This document shows positions 26,801 through 35,506 of a DNA stretch of 64,000 bases, one piece after another. Both the position numbers and the translations under genes were made by a program. Positions within the stretch are counted from its first letter, which is position 1, and the number at the start of each line of letters is the position of its first letter. Below the pieces are notes generated by a model, which worked only from the letters and a program-made list of their open reading frames with translations, ran no database searches and was not told the DNA's origin. Source of the stretch: Pelodictyon phaeoclathratiforme BU-1 (GTDB taxonomy: Bacteria; Bacteroidota; Chlorobiia; Chlorobiales; Chlorobiaceae); the NCBI RefSeq assembly GCF_000020645.1, contig NC_011060.1, forward strand, positions 2,060,501-2,124,500. Reading direction: 5' to 3'.

Positions 26801-27480
26801 TGGAGAGCAACAGTACCATGCTTTTCAGTCGTGAGGTGGCAGAACCGCTCATGCTCACGCTGAAAACGGCTGCCATAACTCTGACACTGCATCTTGCAGC
26901 AGGAGTGATTTCAGGCTACCTTCTGACAAAGGGCAAGAGCTTTTTTGGCTTTATTGCTGACGCTGTCATCACATTGCCACTTGTTTTTCCCCCCATTGCC
27001 ACCGGCTTTTTGCTTCTTCTGCTTCTGGGACGAAACGGAATTATTGGCCAGCCCCTCCTCGCTATGGGGTCGGAAATCATTTTCAGCCAGAGTGGTGTCT
27101 TCATCGCTTCATTTATCGCCGGGCTGCCCCTGGTTGTCAAGTCAGTCCAGGCAGCAATTGCCGCCATGAACCCGGCACTTTCTGAAGCTGCCTGGACTCT
27201 GGGGAAAAGCAGATTGCAGACCTACCTTTTCGTAGTGCTTCCCGCAATCAGGCACGCCTTGCTTACAGGGCTCATCCTCTCACTTGGCCGTTCGCTCGGT
27301 GAAGTTGGTATTACGCTCATGCTGGGGGGCAATATTATCGGAAAAACCGAAACCGTCTCGCTGGCCGTCTATAACGCTGTTTTTGAAGGTAACTTTGAAA
27401 AAGCCGCTCTGCTTTCGTTCATGCTCGGCCTCATCTCTCTTATCATGTTCTATGCCCTGAAAAAAATCAGTAACACCTGA
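26800..27480 (+). CDS. modB: Molybdate ABC transporter permease ModB
   Basis: 226 aa from the ATG that overlaps the modA stop (TGATG). About five to six hydrophobic helices are present. The binding-protein-dependent transport signature is clear: EAAWTLGKSRLQTYLFVVLPAIRHALLTG contains the EAA-x-G coupling loop. The LSLGRSLGEVGITLMLGGN stretch is characteristic of ModB/CysT permeases. It works with ModA and with ModC encoded in the divergent unit. Confidence 0.9.
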   Translation: MESNSTMLFSREVAEPLMLTLKTAAITLTLHLAAGVISGYLLTKGKSFFGFIADAVITLPLVFPPIATGFLLLLLLGRNGIIGQPLLAMGSEIIFSQSGVFIASFIAGLPLVVKSVQAAIAAMNPALSEAAWTLGKSRLQTYLFVVLPAIRHALLTGLILSLGRSLGEVGITLMLGGNIIGKTETVSLAVYNAVFEGNFEKAALLSFMLGLISLIMFYALKKISNT

Positions 27481-27822
27481 AAAAAAATGATGACCACTCT
27501 TTATTTCAAAAAAAGTTTTTTGGAAATGATCAAAAAAAGAGTTAACAATCGTTAAGAAACAACCAAAGAAAAGACAACCTATGAAATCGATAGCTTCGAA
27601 CCCCTTTCCAATGCCCTGTTGCTGTTGCATAGGGCTGCACTATTCTGACAAAAGAATATCGGGAAAGAGATGGTAACTCGCACATGATTTCATGAAGTAT
27701 GTAACCTCTTGCAAGCCGGTTCTGAATGTCAGAATCGGCTTTTTCGTTGTTTAACGAGATTTTTAATTTAACGGCTTATTCATTCATCGTGTTCTTTTCA
27801 ACCCTCAAAACAGGTAACAACT
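27481..27822. other. 342-bp gap between modB and cysK
   Basis: No gene is visible. It contains a rho-independent terminator at 27715-27744 located 235 bp after modB. The stretch before it has no recognised RNA. The last 80 bp should hold the cysK promoter. Confidence 0.5.
27715..27744 (+). terminator. Rho-independent terminator after modB
   Basis: GCCGGTTCTGA pairs with TCAGAATCGGC (one G-U pair) around a three-base loop and is followed by TTTTT. The position suggests the end of the receptor-modAB transcript. Confidence 0.75.
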
Positions 27823-28776
27823 ATGGAACGCATCGCAAAAAAACTGACCGATCTGATCGGTAACACTCCTCTTCTTGAACTTGGAAATTTCACTCTTGAG
27901 CATCAGGCCCTGGCAACGATTATTGCCAAACTCGAATACTTCAATCCCGGCGGCAGTGTCAAGGACCGCATCGGTTTTTCAATGATTGAAGCTGCTGAAA
28001 AACAGGGTTTACTCCATAAAGAGAGCATCATCATCGAGCCGACAAGCGGCAATACCGGTATTGCACTGGCGTTTATTGCTGCGGCCAAGGGATATCGGCT
28101 CATCCTCACCATGCCTGAAACCATGAGTATCGAACGCCGAAACCTGCTCAAGGCGCTTGGCGCCGAACTGGTACTGACACCTGGTACGGAAGGAATGGGC
28201 GGAGCAATCAGGAAAGCAGAGGCATTGAGTGCTGAATATCCGAACTCATTTGTTCCACAGCAGTTCAAAAACCCTGCAAATCCGGAGATCCACCGCAAAA
28301 CAACGGCCGAAGAGATCTGGAACGATACCGACGGGAACGTTGATATTTTTGTCAGCGGCGTAGGCACCGGAGGCACCATTACCGGTGTAGGAGAGGTACT
28401 CAAACAGCGGAACCCCGAGGTAAAAATTGTCGCTGTTGAACCCTTCGATTCACAGGTTCTTGCTGGCAATAAACCCGGTCCGCACAAAATACAGGGAATC
28501 GGCGCGGGCTTTGTACCTGCTATCCTGAACACTGCCATTTACGATGAAATTATCCCGGTAAAAAACGAAGATGCCCTGCGTACGGGTCGCAAACTGGCAA
28601 AAACCGAGGGACTTATTGTTGGTATCTCGTCAGGTGCAGCGGTTTATGCCGCCCTGCAGCTTGCACTTCGTGAGGAAAACAGAGGAAAACGTATTGTCGT
28701 CATTCTGCCGGATACCGGAGAGCGCTACCTCTCAACACTGCTCTATCAGTTTGAAGAAGAGCCCATTACTATCTGA
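27823..28776 (+). CDS. cysK: Cysteine synthase A (O-acetylserine sulfhydrylase)
   Basis: 317 aa, full length for the family. The PLP lysine sits in PGGSVKDRIG near residue 46. TSGNTGIAL (near 73) is the asparagine loop, SGVGTGGTITGVGEVL binds the phosphate and GISSGAA is near the C-terminus. It makes cysteine from O-acetylserine and sulfide, a natural route in a sulfide-oxidising phototroph. No serine acetyltransferase is adjacent. The Cys/Met-metabolism gene 312 bp downstream suggests a transsulfuration neighbourhood. Confidence 0.93.
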   Translation: MERIAKKLTDLIGNTPLLELGNFTLEHQALATIIAKLEYFNPGGSVKDRIGFSMIEAAEKQGLLHKESIIIEPTSGNTGIALAFIAAAKGYRLILTMPETMSIERRNLLKALGAELVLTPGTEGMGGAIRKAEALSAEYPNSFVPQQFKNPANPEIHRKTTAEEIWNDTDGNVDIFVSGVGTGGTITGVGEVLKQRNPEVKIVAVEPFDSQVLAGNKPGPHKIQGIGAGFVPAILNTAIYDEIIPVKNEDALRTGRKLAKTEGLIVGISSGAAVYAALQLALREENRGKRIVVILPDTGERYLSTLLYQFEEEPITI

Positions 28777-28826
28777 ACTGGCAGACGCAATTTGATCAAT
28801 CCGGAGAAACATTCCGGTTCAACTAT

Positions 28827-28889
28827 TATAAATCCTCAATGACAACCGCACCGATGAAATTCAGGCAACATGAGAGTTGAGGATTTATA
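28827..28889. repeat. Long inverted repeat between cysK and the Cys/Met gene
   Basis: TATAAATCCTCAA (28827-28839) is perfectly complementary to TTGAGGATTTATA (28877-28889), enclosing a 37-base loop and followed by a run of A. A smaller CCGG-GAGAAACATT-CCGG hairpin precedes it at 28801. The stem is AT-rich for a terminator, and it could instead be the end pair of a tiny mobile relic. The rest of the 312-bp gap (28777-29088) shows no intact gene. Confidence 0.6.
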
Positions 28890-29088
28890 AAAAAAATGGA
28901 AAATATCGGTTAACTTTGCTGCAGCCCTCTCCCGGTCAACCGTACCGAAAACCATTTCGACCTCCACAGAAAGGAGTTCTTTGAAGCATTCGGTCTGGCG
29001 CAGAACGAAACCGGGCGCAAGAGCATGGCGATCGAAAGAACATCAACAAAGCGGGAATCGTCTCTGATCCGCATTAACGCAGAAAACA

Positions 29089-30225
29089 ATGCAGTTTGAA
29101 ACCCTTGCCATTCATGACGGACAGGCTCCTGATCCCCATACAGGATCAGTAACCGTCCCTGTTTACCAGGCCTCTACCTTCGAGCGTGCTGACCTGCAGC
29201 GTCACGGTGAGTTCTTCTATTCGAGAATCGGCAATCCGACGAGAGCGGCGCTCGAATCAACCATCGCACTGCTTGAAAACGGTCGTTATGGCCTCGCCTT
29301 CGCCTCCGGAGTTGCCGCTACCCTGGCCGCGCTCCAGGTGGTCAAACCCGGAGAGCATATTGTGGCAAGCAACGATATCTATGGGGGAAGTTACCGCATT
29401 TTTGAGCAACTCCTCCGTCCGCTGGGGGTCACAACAAGCTATGCAGAAAGTTCAGATACCGCGAGTTATAAGGCATGCATCACCCCGGAAACCAGACTGA
29501 TCTGGATTGAAACCCCGAGCAACCCGCTTCTTCAGCTCTCCGACATCCGCGCTCTTGCCTCACTGGCAAAAGAGCGCGGCATCCTGCTCGCGGTCGACAA
29601 CACCTTTTTAAGCCCCTACTTCCAGCGTCCGCTTGAACTTGGAGCCGATATTGTTGTCCACAGCACCACAAAATATCTTGGCGGGCACAGTGACGTCATC
29701 GGTGGCGCTGTCATCACCTCGGATGCAGCGCTGCACACCATCATCAAAAACTATCAGGCCGCAGCGGGAGCCATACCGGCGCCCTGGGACTGCTGGCTCA
29801 TTCTTCGTGGATTGAAAACGCTTAAAATCCGCATGAAAGAGCATGAGGCAAACGCCCTGCATCTTGCCAAATTTCTTGAACAGCACCCGGCAGTGGAGCA
29901 GGTTTTTTATCCAGGCCTCCCATCCCACCCGCAGCATGAGCTGGCGAAACAGCAGATGAGCGGGTTCGGGGGAATGGTAACCTTTGCCCTTAAAGGGGGG
30001 CTTCCGGCTGTCGAACAACTGGTCGCACGAATCAAACTGTTTATCCTTGCCGACAGCCTCGGCGGTGTAGAGTCGCTCATCGCATCACCGGCCAAAATGA
30101 CACTCGGAGCCCTCTCGATTGAGGAGCGTGCGCGGAGGAGATGTACCGACAACCTCGTACGCCTCTCTGTCGGGCTTGAAAATGCAGAGGATCTGGAGGC
30201 GGATTTGTTGAACGCGATTACGTAA
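29089..30225 (+). CDS. Cystathionine gamma-synthase/lyase-type PLP enzyme
   Basis: 378 aa, normal for Cys/Met metabolism PLP enzymes. The PLP lysine lies in HSTTKYLGGHSD near residue 198, with YSRIGNPTRAALE near 46 and FASGVAATLAAL near 76 forming the cofactor pocket. LADSLGGVESLIASPA near the C-terminus is the family signature. The reaction is either synthesis of cystathionine from an activated homoserine and cysteine (MetB) or its cleavage to cysteine (gamma-lyase), and sequence by eye does not separate the two. It lies 312 bp after cysK on the same strand and is immediately followed by a palindrome. Confidence 0.85.
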   Translation: MQFETLAIHDGQAPDPHTGSVTVPVYQASTFERADLQRHGEFFYSRIGNPTRAALESTIALLENGRYGLAFASGVAATLAALQVVKPGEHIVASNDIYGGSYRIFEQLLRPLGVTTSYAESSDTASYKACITPETRLIWIETPSNPLLQLSDIRALASLAKERGILLAVDNTFLSPYFQRPLELGADIVVHSTTKYLGGHSDVIGGAVITSDAALHTIIKNYQAAAGAIPAPWDCWLILRGLKTLKIRMKEHEANALHLAKFLEQHPAVEQVFYPGLPSHPQHELAKQQMSGFGGMVTFALKGGLPAVEQLVARIKLFILADSLGGVESLIASPAKMTLGALSIEERARRRCTDNLVRLSVGLENAEDLEADLLNAIT

Positions 30226-30245
30226 GGGCACGCCATGGCGTGCCC
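30226..30245. repeat. REP-like perfect palindrome GGGCACGCCATGGCGTGCCC
   Basis: A 20-bp perfect palindrome starts directly after the stop codon at 30223-30225 and is followed by CTAC. Similar GC-rich palindromes recur between genes in many environmental genomes. It could act as a terminator stem or mRNA end protector. Confidence 0.7.
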
Positions 30246-30271
30246 CTACAATGGCGGGATATTACCCGATA

Positions 30272-30400
30272 TGATTCATGGTATGATTGCGGGTTTGCAG
30301 GGTTTGTGGGGTATGGCCCGATGTGATTCATGGTATGATTGCGGGTTGGTGGGGTTGGTGGGGATGTACCACGGCATATCTCCCCCCGCATGATTCATGG
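30272..30400 (+). repeat. Short direct repeats upstream of thiS
   Basis: TGATTCATGG occurs at 30272, 30324 and 30391. The first two copies continue as TATGATTGCGGGTT, giving a 52-bp unit with G-rich spacers (GGTTGGTGGGGTTGGTGGGG at 30345-30364). This is the thi operon leader. I see no TPP riboswitch motif (no CTGAGA...ACCTGATC). Confidence 0.7.
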
Positions 30401-30446
30401 CATGGCACAATTTGACGACAAAAGAAACAATGAAGAAATGGCACAA

Positions 30447-30650
30447 ATGATTACTATTGAACTGAACGGGCAGCAACAGCCACTCCCTGCCGGTTCTGCC
30501 GTGAACGATCTTCTCTCAATCATCGGCTCTGACGGAAAAAGTGTGGCAGTAGTGGTCAATCAGCAGATCATCCGCCCTGAAAACCGCTCAACCCGCCTCT
30601 TGCAAGAGGGTGATCAGGTTGAGCTTCTCATTTTCGCAGGCGGTGGTTAA
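30447..30650 (+). CDS. thiS: Sulfur-carrier protein ThiS
   Basis: 67 aa from ATG at 30447 (MITIELNGQQQPLP), with an in-frame ATG three codons upstream as alternative. The ubiquitin-like fold ends in the required C-terminal Gly-Gly (LLIFAGGG), which ThiF adenylates and converts to a thiocarboxylate. That sulfur goes to the thiazole ring built by ThiG. It is the first gene of thiSGHF, 15 bp before thiG. Confidence 0.9.
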   Translation: MITIELNGQQQPLPAGSAVNDLLSIIGSDGKSVAVVVNQQIIRPENRSTRLLQEGDQVELLIFAGGG

Positions 30651-30665
30651 CCTTTTTTATTTATT

Positions 30666-31445
30666 ATGGATGCTTTGCAACTCGGCTCTTATACCTTCTC
30701 TTCCCGCCTGATTCTCGGAACAGGAAAATTCAGCAATGCAACGGTCATGCTTGAAGCCGTCCGTGCATCCGGCGCACAACTTATTACCGTCGCTCTGCGC
30801 CGATTCAACCGCGAACAGGCTGAAGATGACCTCTTTGGCCCTCTTTCAGCAATTGAGGGCGTAACCCTCATGCCCAATACTTCGGGCGCTTCAACCGCCG
30901 CTGAAGCAATACGCGCCGCCCATATTGCCCGTGAACTCTCCGGAAGCCCCTTCATCAAGGTTGAAATTCACCCGAATCCACAGCATCTGATGCCCGACCC
31001 TATTGAAACCCTGGAGGCCGCGCGGGTTCTGGCAAGTGAGGGTTTTCTTGTCATGCCCTACATCACAGCAGACCCGGTACTGGCCAAACGGCTTGAAGAT
31101 GTCGGATGCGCCTCGGTCATGCCTCTCGGCTCAGCAATTGGCAGCGGTCAGGGAGTCGCCACCGCAGCGATGATCGAGATCATCATCCGTGAAAGCGGCA
31201 TCCCGGTCATTGTTGATGCCGGACTGCGCTCCCCCTCCGAAGCTGCGAATGCCATGGAGATGGGATGCAGTGCGGTGCTGGTCAACAGCGCTGTGGCGGT
31301 CGCAGGCAATCCACCGGAGATGGCTGAAGCCTTTGCGGAAGCCGTTGCAGCAGGACGAAAAGCATTCAGGGCCGGGCTCATGCAAAAAAGTGGCTCTGCC
31401 ATAGCAACAAGTCCGCTTACCGCTTTTCTGGGAGCAAAGGGATGA
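30666..31445 (+). CDS. thiG: Thiazole synthase ThiG
   Basis: 259 aa, TIM-barrel. [12 protein letters not shown] at the N-terminus, the Schiff-base lysine in [11 protein letters not shown] near residue 99, and [20 protein letters not shown] and [22 protein letters not shown] near the C-terminus are all ThiG hallmarks. It condenses deoxyxylulose phosphate, the ThiH product dehydroglycine and ThiS thiocarboxylate to the thiazole. Its stop overlaps the thiH start (ATGA), so the pair is coupled. Confidence 0.95.
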
Positions 31446-32542
31446 GGGAGATACCCGACTGGCTCACGGACAATCGGGAGACGATGGCGCTTGCCGCCAT
31501 GCTTGCGCCCCCCTATGCATCGGATTCCCTCGAAGCGCTTGCTGCCGAATCGAGAGCGATCACCCTGCGTCGTTTTGGACGCACCATGACGCTCTACGCC
31601 CCGCTCTACCTTTCGAACTACTGTTCCAGCGGCTGCGTCTACTGCGGTTTTGCCTCCGACCGAAAAACTCTGCGCCACCGCCTTGAACCCGATGAGATCG
31701 TCCGGGAGCTGAAGGCCATGAAAAAGCTCGGCATCAGCGACATCCTTCTCCTCACCGGCGAACGGACAGCCGCTGCCGACTTCGACTACCTCCGAAAAAG
31801 TGTTGAAATCGCTGCACAGGAGATGCAACGGGTCTCGGTTGAGGCCTTTCCTATGAGCGTCAGTGAATACCGCGCACTTGCCGACTGCGGCTGCACCGGC
31901 ATCACCATATACCAGGAGACCTACAACCGGGAGCGTTACGAGGCGCTGCACCGCTGGGGGCCAAAAAAAGATTATATCGACCGGCTTGAAACCCCGGCAA
32001 GAGCCCTCGAAGGGGGCATAAAAAACGTCGGACTCGGAGTGCTGTTCGGCCTCTCCGATCCGGTTGAAGATGCTCTGGCCCTCTACCGGCACCTTCGATA
32101 TCTTGGCAGAACCTGGTGGCGTGCAGGCATGTCACTCTCCTTTCCCCGCATGAGACCCCAGACCGGCGGTTATGAGCCCCCGTTCCCCGTTGATGACCAC
32201 CTTCTCGCCCGCATGATCTTTGCCTTCCGCATAGCGCTGCCGGATACGGAGCTGGTTCTCTCAACAAGGGAGAGCGCAGCTTACCGCGACGGCATGGCAG
32301 GACTGGGCATTACCCGAATGAGCATTGAAAGCCGCACCACCGTTGGCGGCTACGATAACCCGGAGAACAAGGAAGAGGGACAGTTTGAAATTTTTGACGA
32401 CCGCACCGCCAAAGAATTTTGCACCGCGCTGCGCAAAAAAAATATAGAACCTGTCTTTAAAAACTGGGAACCAGCCTATAATGGTCCGTCTGATGGCAAC
32501 AAGACAACAATGCATCATGGAGAAGCGGAAACATGCCATTGA
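31442..32542 (+). CDS. thiH: 2-iminoacetate synthase ThiH (radical SAM tyrosine lyase)
   Basis: 366 aa. The radical SAM cluster motif CSSGCVYC (CX3CX2C) is near residue 62. LLLTGER and [14 protein letters not shown] follow, with the late [12 protein letters not shown] typical of ThiH. It cleaves tyrosine to dehydroglycine and p-cresol for thiazole formation and is the oxygen-sensitive alternative to glycine oxidase ThiO, which fits a strict anaerobe. It overlaps thiG and thiF. Confidence 0.95.
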
Positions 32543-33282
32543 GTGACAACCAGCGGGAGCGATACGCCCGCCACCTTGCACTGCAGGAAATCGGCGAAGA
32601 GGGGCAGGAAAAACTGCTTGAAGCGAAAGTACTGATCATCGGCGCCGGAGGGCTCGGCTCTCCTGTCGCCTTCTATCTTGCAGCGGCAGGAATCGGTACC
32701 ATCGGACTGATGGATGGCGACAAGGTCGATCTCAGCAACCTCCAGCGCCAGATCCTCCATACCACGGCATCAATCGGACAGGAGAAGGTCAACTCCGCAG
32801 AGGAGCGACTGCACAGCCTTGATCCCGATATCAGGCTCACGCTCTATCCCTATCGACTCACAACCGACAACGCGCCAAAAATTATCGCCGGATATGACTT
32901 CATCATCGACGCCACCGACAATTTTGATGCAAAATTCCTGATTGCACGAGCCTGCCACCATGCAGCCAAACCCTACTCCCATGCCGGTATCAGGGAGTTT
33001 CACGGCCAGACCATGACCGTTCATCCCGGCAAAACCGCCTGCTACCAGTGCGTTTTCCACGAAGAGGGAGTCCCTGCTGCATCCATCCCGAAAGGGCCAC
33101 TTGGAGCGCTCCCCGGCCTCATCGGCAGCATACAGGCAACTGAAGCAATAAAAGAGATTCTTTCAATTGGAACTCCCCTCGTCAATACACTTCTGACCTG
33201 CGACCTCCTCTCCATGACCATGCGCAGGATCAGCGTTCAGCGTGACCCCTCCTGCCCGATCTGCGGAGAGCCGCATCAATAA
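32533..33282 (+). CDS. thiF: ThiF/MoeB-family adenylyltransferase
   Basis: 249 aa. The nucleotide-binding motif GAGGLGSPVAFYLAAAG lies near residue 36 and DATDNFDAKFLI carries catalytic Asp. Zinc pairs are CYQC near 172 and CPIC near the C-terminus. ThiF and MoeB are hard to separate by sequence alone, but overlap with thiH by ten bases and adjacency to thiS argue for ThiS activation. It might also serve molybdopterin synthesis, as the nearby Mo region would require a MoeB activity. Confidence 0.88.
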   Translation: MPLSDNQRERYARHLALQEIGEEGQEKLLEAKVLIIGAGGLGSPVAFYLAAAGIGTIGLMDGDKVDLSNLQRQILHTTASIGQEKVNSAEERLHSLDPDIRLTLYPYRLTTDNAPKIIAGYDFIIDATDNFDAKFLIARACHHAAKPYSHAGIREFHGQTMTVHPGKTACYQCVFHEEGVPAASIPKGPLGALPGLIGSIQATEAIKEILSIGTPLVNTLLTCDLLSMTMRRISVQRDPSCPICGEPHQ

Positions 33283-33312
33283 AACAATTCAAATCCGTAA
33301 AAAGCCGTTGGA

Positions 33313-33999
33313 ATGGAAAAAATTGCCGCGATACTCATTGCCGCCCACTTCATAGGTGACTATTTCCTCCAGCCAGACAAAATGGTTCGGAACAAACGGC
33401 TGCCCCTCATGCTCATCCTGCATGGAGCCATACACGCCGGAACCACCTGGCTGCTGCTCCAGCTCTGGCATAACTGGCAGGCGCCCCTCGCGGTTTTCCT
33501 CCTTCATACCATCATTGATCTCATCAAACAACGGCTGGGAAAGGCGAACACCGCCACCTTTATTACCGACCAGACTGCTCACCTCTTCAGCCTTCTCATG
33601 CTTGCCATGCTCCTTTCCCAGGGAGCGAATGGGGCCACATTTACCGGTTTCGGATATCAGCTCATGATCGGGTTTGCAGGCTTTATTGCAACGGTAAGAG
33701 GAGCCGGTTTTCTCGTCACCTTCATAACCAGAGAGCTGACGATCAAAAACAATCTCAGATTTGAGGGGCTGCAAAACGGAGAGACGCTCATTGGTCAACT
33801 GGAACGGGGGCTGATCTTTCTCTTTTTTCTGGCAGGCCACCCGGAAAGCATCGGCTTCCTGCTTGCAGCCAAATCAATCCTGCGATTTGAAGAGTCAAAA
33901 AAAGCCAAGCAGGGAGAATACATTCTTATCGGTACCCTGCTCAGCTTTTCGGCAGCCATAGCGCTCTCCTCCGCCACACTGTGGGCCATGCGGCTCTGA
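33313..33999 (+). CDS. DUF3307 family membrane protein
   Basis: 228 aa, predicted inner membrane. The N-terminus (AAHFIGDYFLQPDKMVRNK, then MLILHGAIHA and FLLHTIIDLIKQRLG) is the DUF3307 pattern: His/Asp-containing amphipathic helices followed by FITDQTAHL. Several hydrophobic helices run through to the C-terminus. DUF3307 proteins often pair with the SatD regulator, which is not present. Function unknown. Confidence 0.75.
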   Translation: MEKIAAILIAAHFIGDYFLQPDKMVRNKRLPLMLILHGAIHAGTTWLLLQLWHNWQAPLAVFLLHTIIDLIKQRLGKANTATFITDQTAHLFSLLMLAMLLSQGANGATFTGFGYQLMIGFAGFIATVRGAGFLVTFITRELTIKNNLRFEGLQNGETLIGQLERGLIFLFFLAGHPESIGFLLAAKSILRFEESKKAKQGEYILIGTLLSFSAAIALSSATLWAMRL

Positions 34000-34138
34000 A
34001 GAGCGTTTGTTTGCCTCCATCCCCGAAAAGCAGAGGGTTGTTTCCGGAATTTCCTCACCGGTATGTATATTGAAAAAAGCGCAAGAGAGTTGCTCGCAAG
34101 TCGAGTGCTATCCCTATCAAAACAGAGATCATTATCTG

Positions 34139-35506
34139 ATGCAGCAAGCCAAACAATTGATGGAGATTGAGACCGTCGTTGACCGCTTCACGCCGGTAAC
34201 ACCGGAAAGCCCTTTCTATGTTGATTTCAAAAACCTGAGAGGCGATTTTCAGGAACGTGAAGTTCTGAGCATGTTGAATGTACAGGCAAATGCCAACGGG
34301 CAGTATGAATTTCAATATGATCCGAATCGCACCAGTAAAACCCTTCTCTTCCTGGCCGGAATGCGTGGATCGGGCAAAACATCCGAACTTGCCAAATATG
34401 CCTTGTTGCTCAACTCACCCAAATGCTTTTTTGTGGTCACCTGCAACGTGGATGAAGAGCTCGATATGGATAACGTGCAGTACATGGACATCCTGATCTT
34501 TCAGCTCGAAAAATTGCTGATACGTGCCAGTGAGGTGAATCTGAAGCTCGACAGCACCATTCTCGAATCGATGAGCAAATGGTTTCAGGACAGGGTAAAG
34601 GAGATCAATACCTCGCTGAAAGGTGAGGGCAGTGCCGAAATAGAGCTTGATACCGACAAACCTCTCTCATTAACCTCTCTGTTTGGGCGAATGCTGGGGC
34701 TTACCGCCAGGCTGAAAATGGGACTCTCCGGCACTCGGGAACATGCTGAAACAATCCGCAACAGCTTTAAAAACCGGTTTGTTGATTTTTCCGCAAAATT
34801 CAACACCTTTATCGATCTAACCAAAGAACAACTGCGCAAGGAAGACAAGGCACGAGAGATTCTCTTTATCGTTGATGGTCTTGAAAAAACCATGAGCGCT
34901 GATACACGCCGCAAAATTATCATGGAGGAATCAAACCGCATTCGCCAGATAAAAGCCAACACCATCTTTACGCTGCCCATCGAGTTGATGAAAGAGGAGC
35001 AGCATATCCGCCACTTCAGTGAAATCATTGCCTTTCCCTTTATCAAACTCAAAGAGCGCGACGGAACTACCGTTACAGAAGCTGTCGCCCTGTTTGAAGA
35101 GTTCGTCTATAAACGTATCAGCCCCTCACTTTTCGACTCACCCGAAACGGTCAAAGAGGCGATCCGGTACAGTGGCGGTTCACCGAGGCAGTTGCTCCGC
35201 ATTATCAAGCAAGCCAACTGGTATACCGACGAAACGAAAGGAAAGATCACACAACAAAGCATGGAAAAGGCTCTTGACAAGCTTGGAAATAATATGGCCA
35301 GATATCTTGAACCTGGCGATTTTGAGCTGTTAAAAAGACTGAAAACCGACCTTGCGGCAGGAAATCCGATTGGTTTCAACAACGACATTCAGGGACTCCT
35401 CGAGAAAGAGGTTCTTTTTGAGTATAACGATGGCACCCACAAAAGCGTCAATCCGCTGCTCGAACGCTCGAAGCTCTACAAGCACTACGTCTCTGACCGC
35501 CCATGA
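34139..35506 (+). CDS. STAND/KAP-like P-loop ATPase paired with a TPR protein
   Basis: 455 aa from ATG at 34139; the frame is open 44 codons further upstream but without a recognisable start context. Walker A AGMRGSGKT at residues 73-81, a strand-Asp pattern CNVDEELDM near 102, Walker B ILFIVDGLEK at 241-250 and a sensor/lid-like GGSPRQLLRII near 375. Between the Walker motifs are hydrophobic amphipathic helices (LFGRMLGLTARLKMGL). No nuclease or other effector domain is seen. Its stop overlaps the start of the TPR gene (ATGA). Pairing with a protein that carries a degenerate ATPase-like domain, a winged helix and TPRs suggests a split NTPase sensor. A role in defence or signalling is inferred. 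Confidence 0.72.
   Translation: MQQAKQLMEIETVVDRFTPVTPESPFYVDFKNLRGDFQEREVLSMLNVQANANGQYEFQYDPNRTSKTLLFLAGMRGSGKTSELAKYALLLNSPKCFFVVTCNVDEELDMDNVQYMDILIFQLEKLLIRASEVNLKLDSTILESMSKWFQDRVKEINTSLKGEGSAEIELDTDKPLSLTSLFGRMLGLTARLKMGLSGTREHAETIRNSFKNRFVDFSAKFNTFIDLTKEQLRKEDKAREILFIVDGLEKTMSADTRRKIIMEESNRIRQIKANTIFTLPIELMKEEQHIRHFSEIIAFPFIKLKERDGTTVTEAVALFEEFVYKRISPSLFDSPETVKEAIRYSGGSPRQLLRIIKQANWYTDETKGKITQQSMEKALDKLGNNMARYLEPGDFELLKRLKTDLAAGNPIGFNNDIQGLLEKEVLFEYNDGTHKSVNPLLERSKLYKHYVSDRP

Noticed and set aside
27481..27714. Possible small RNA between modB and its terminator
   Set aside because: The 235-bp stretch has a strong terminator at its end but no promoter or conserved structure that I can support.
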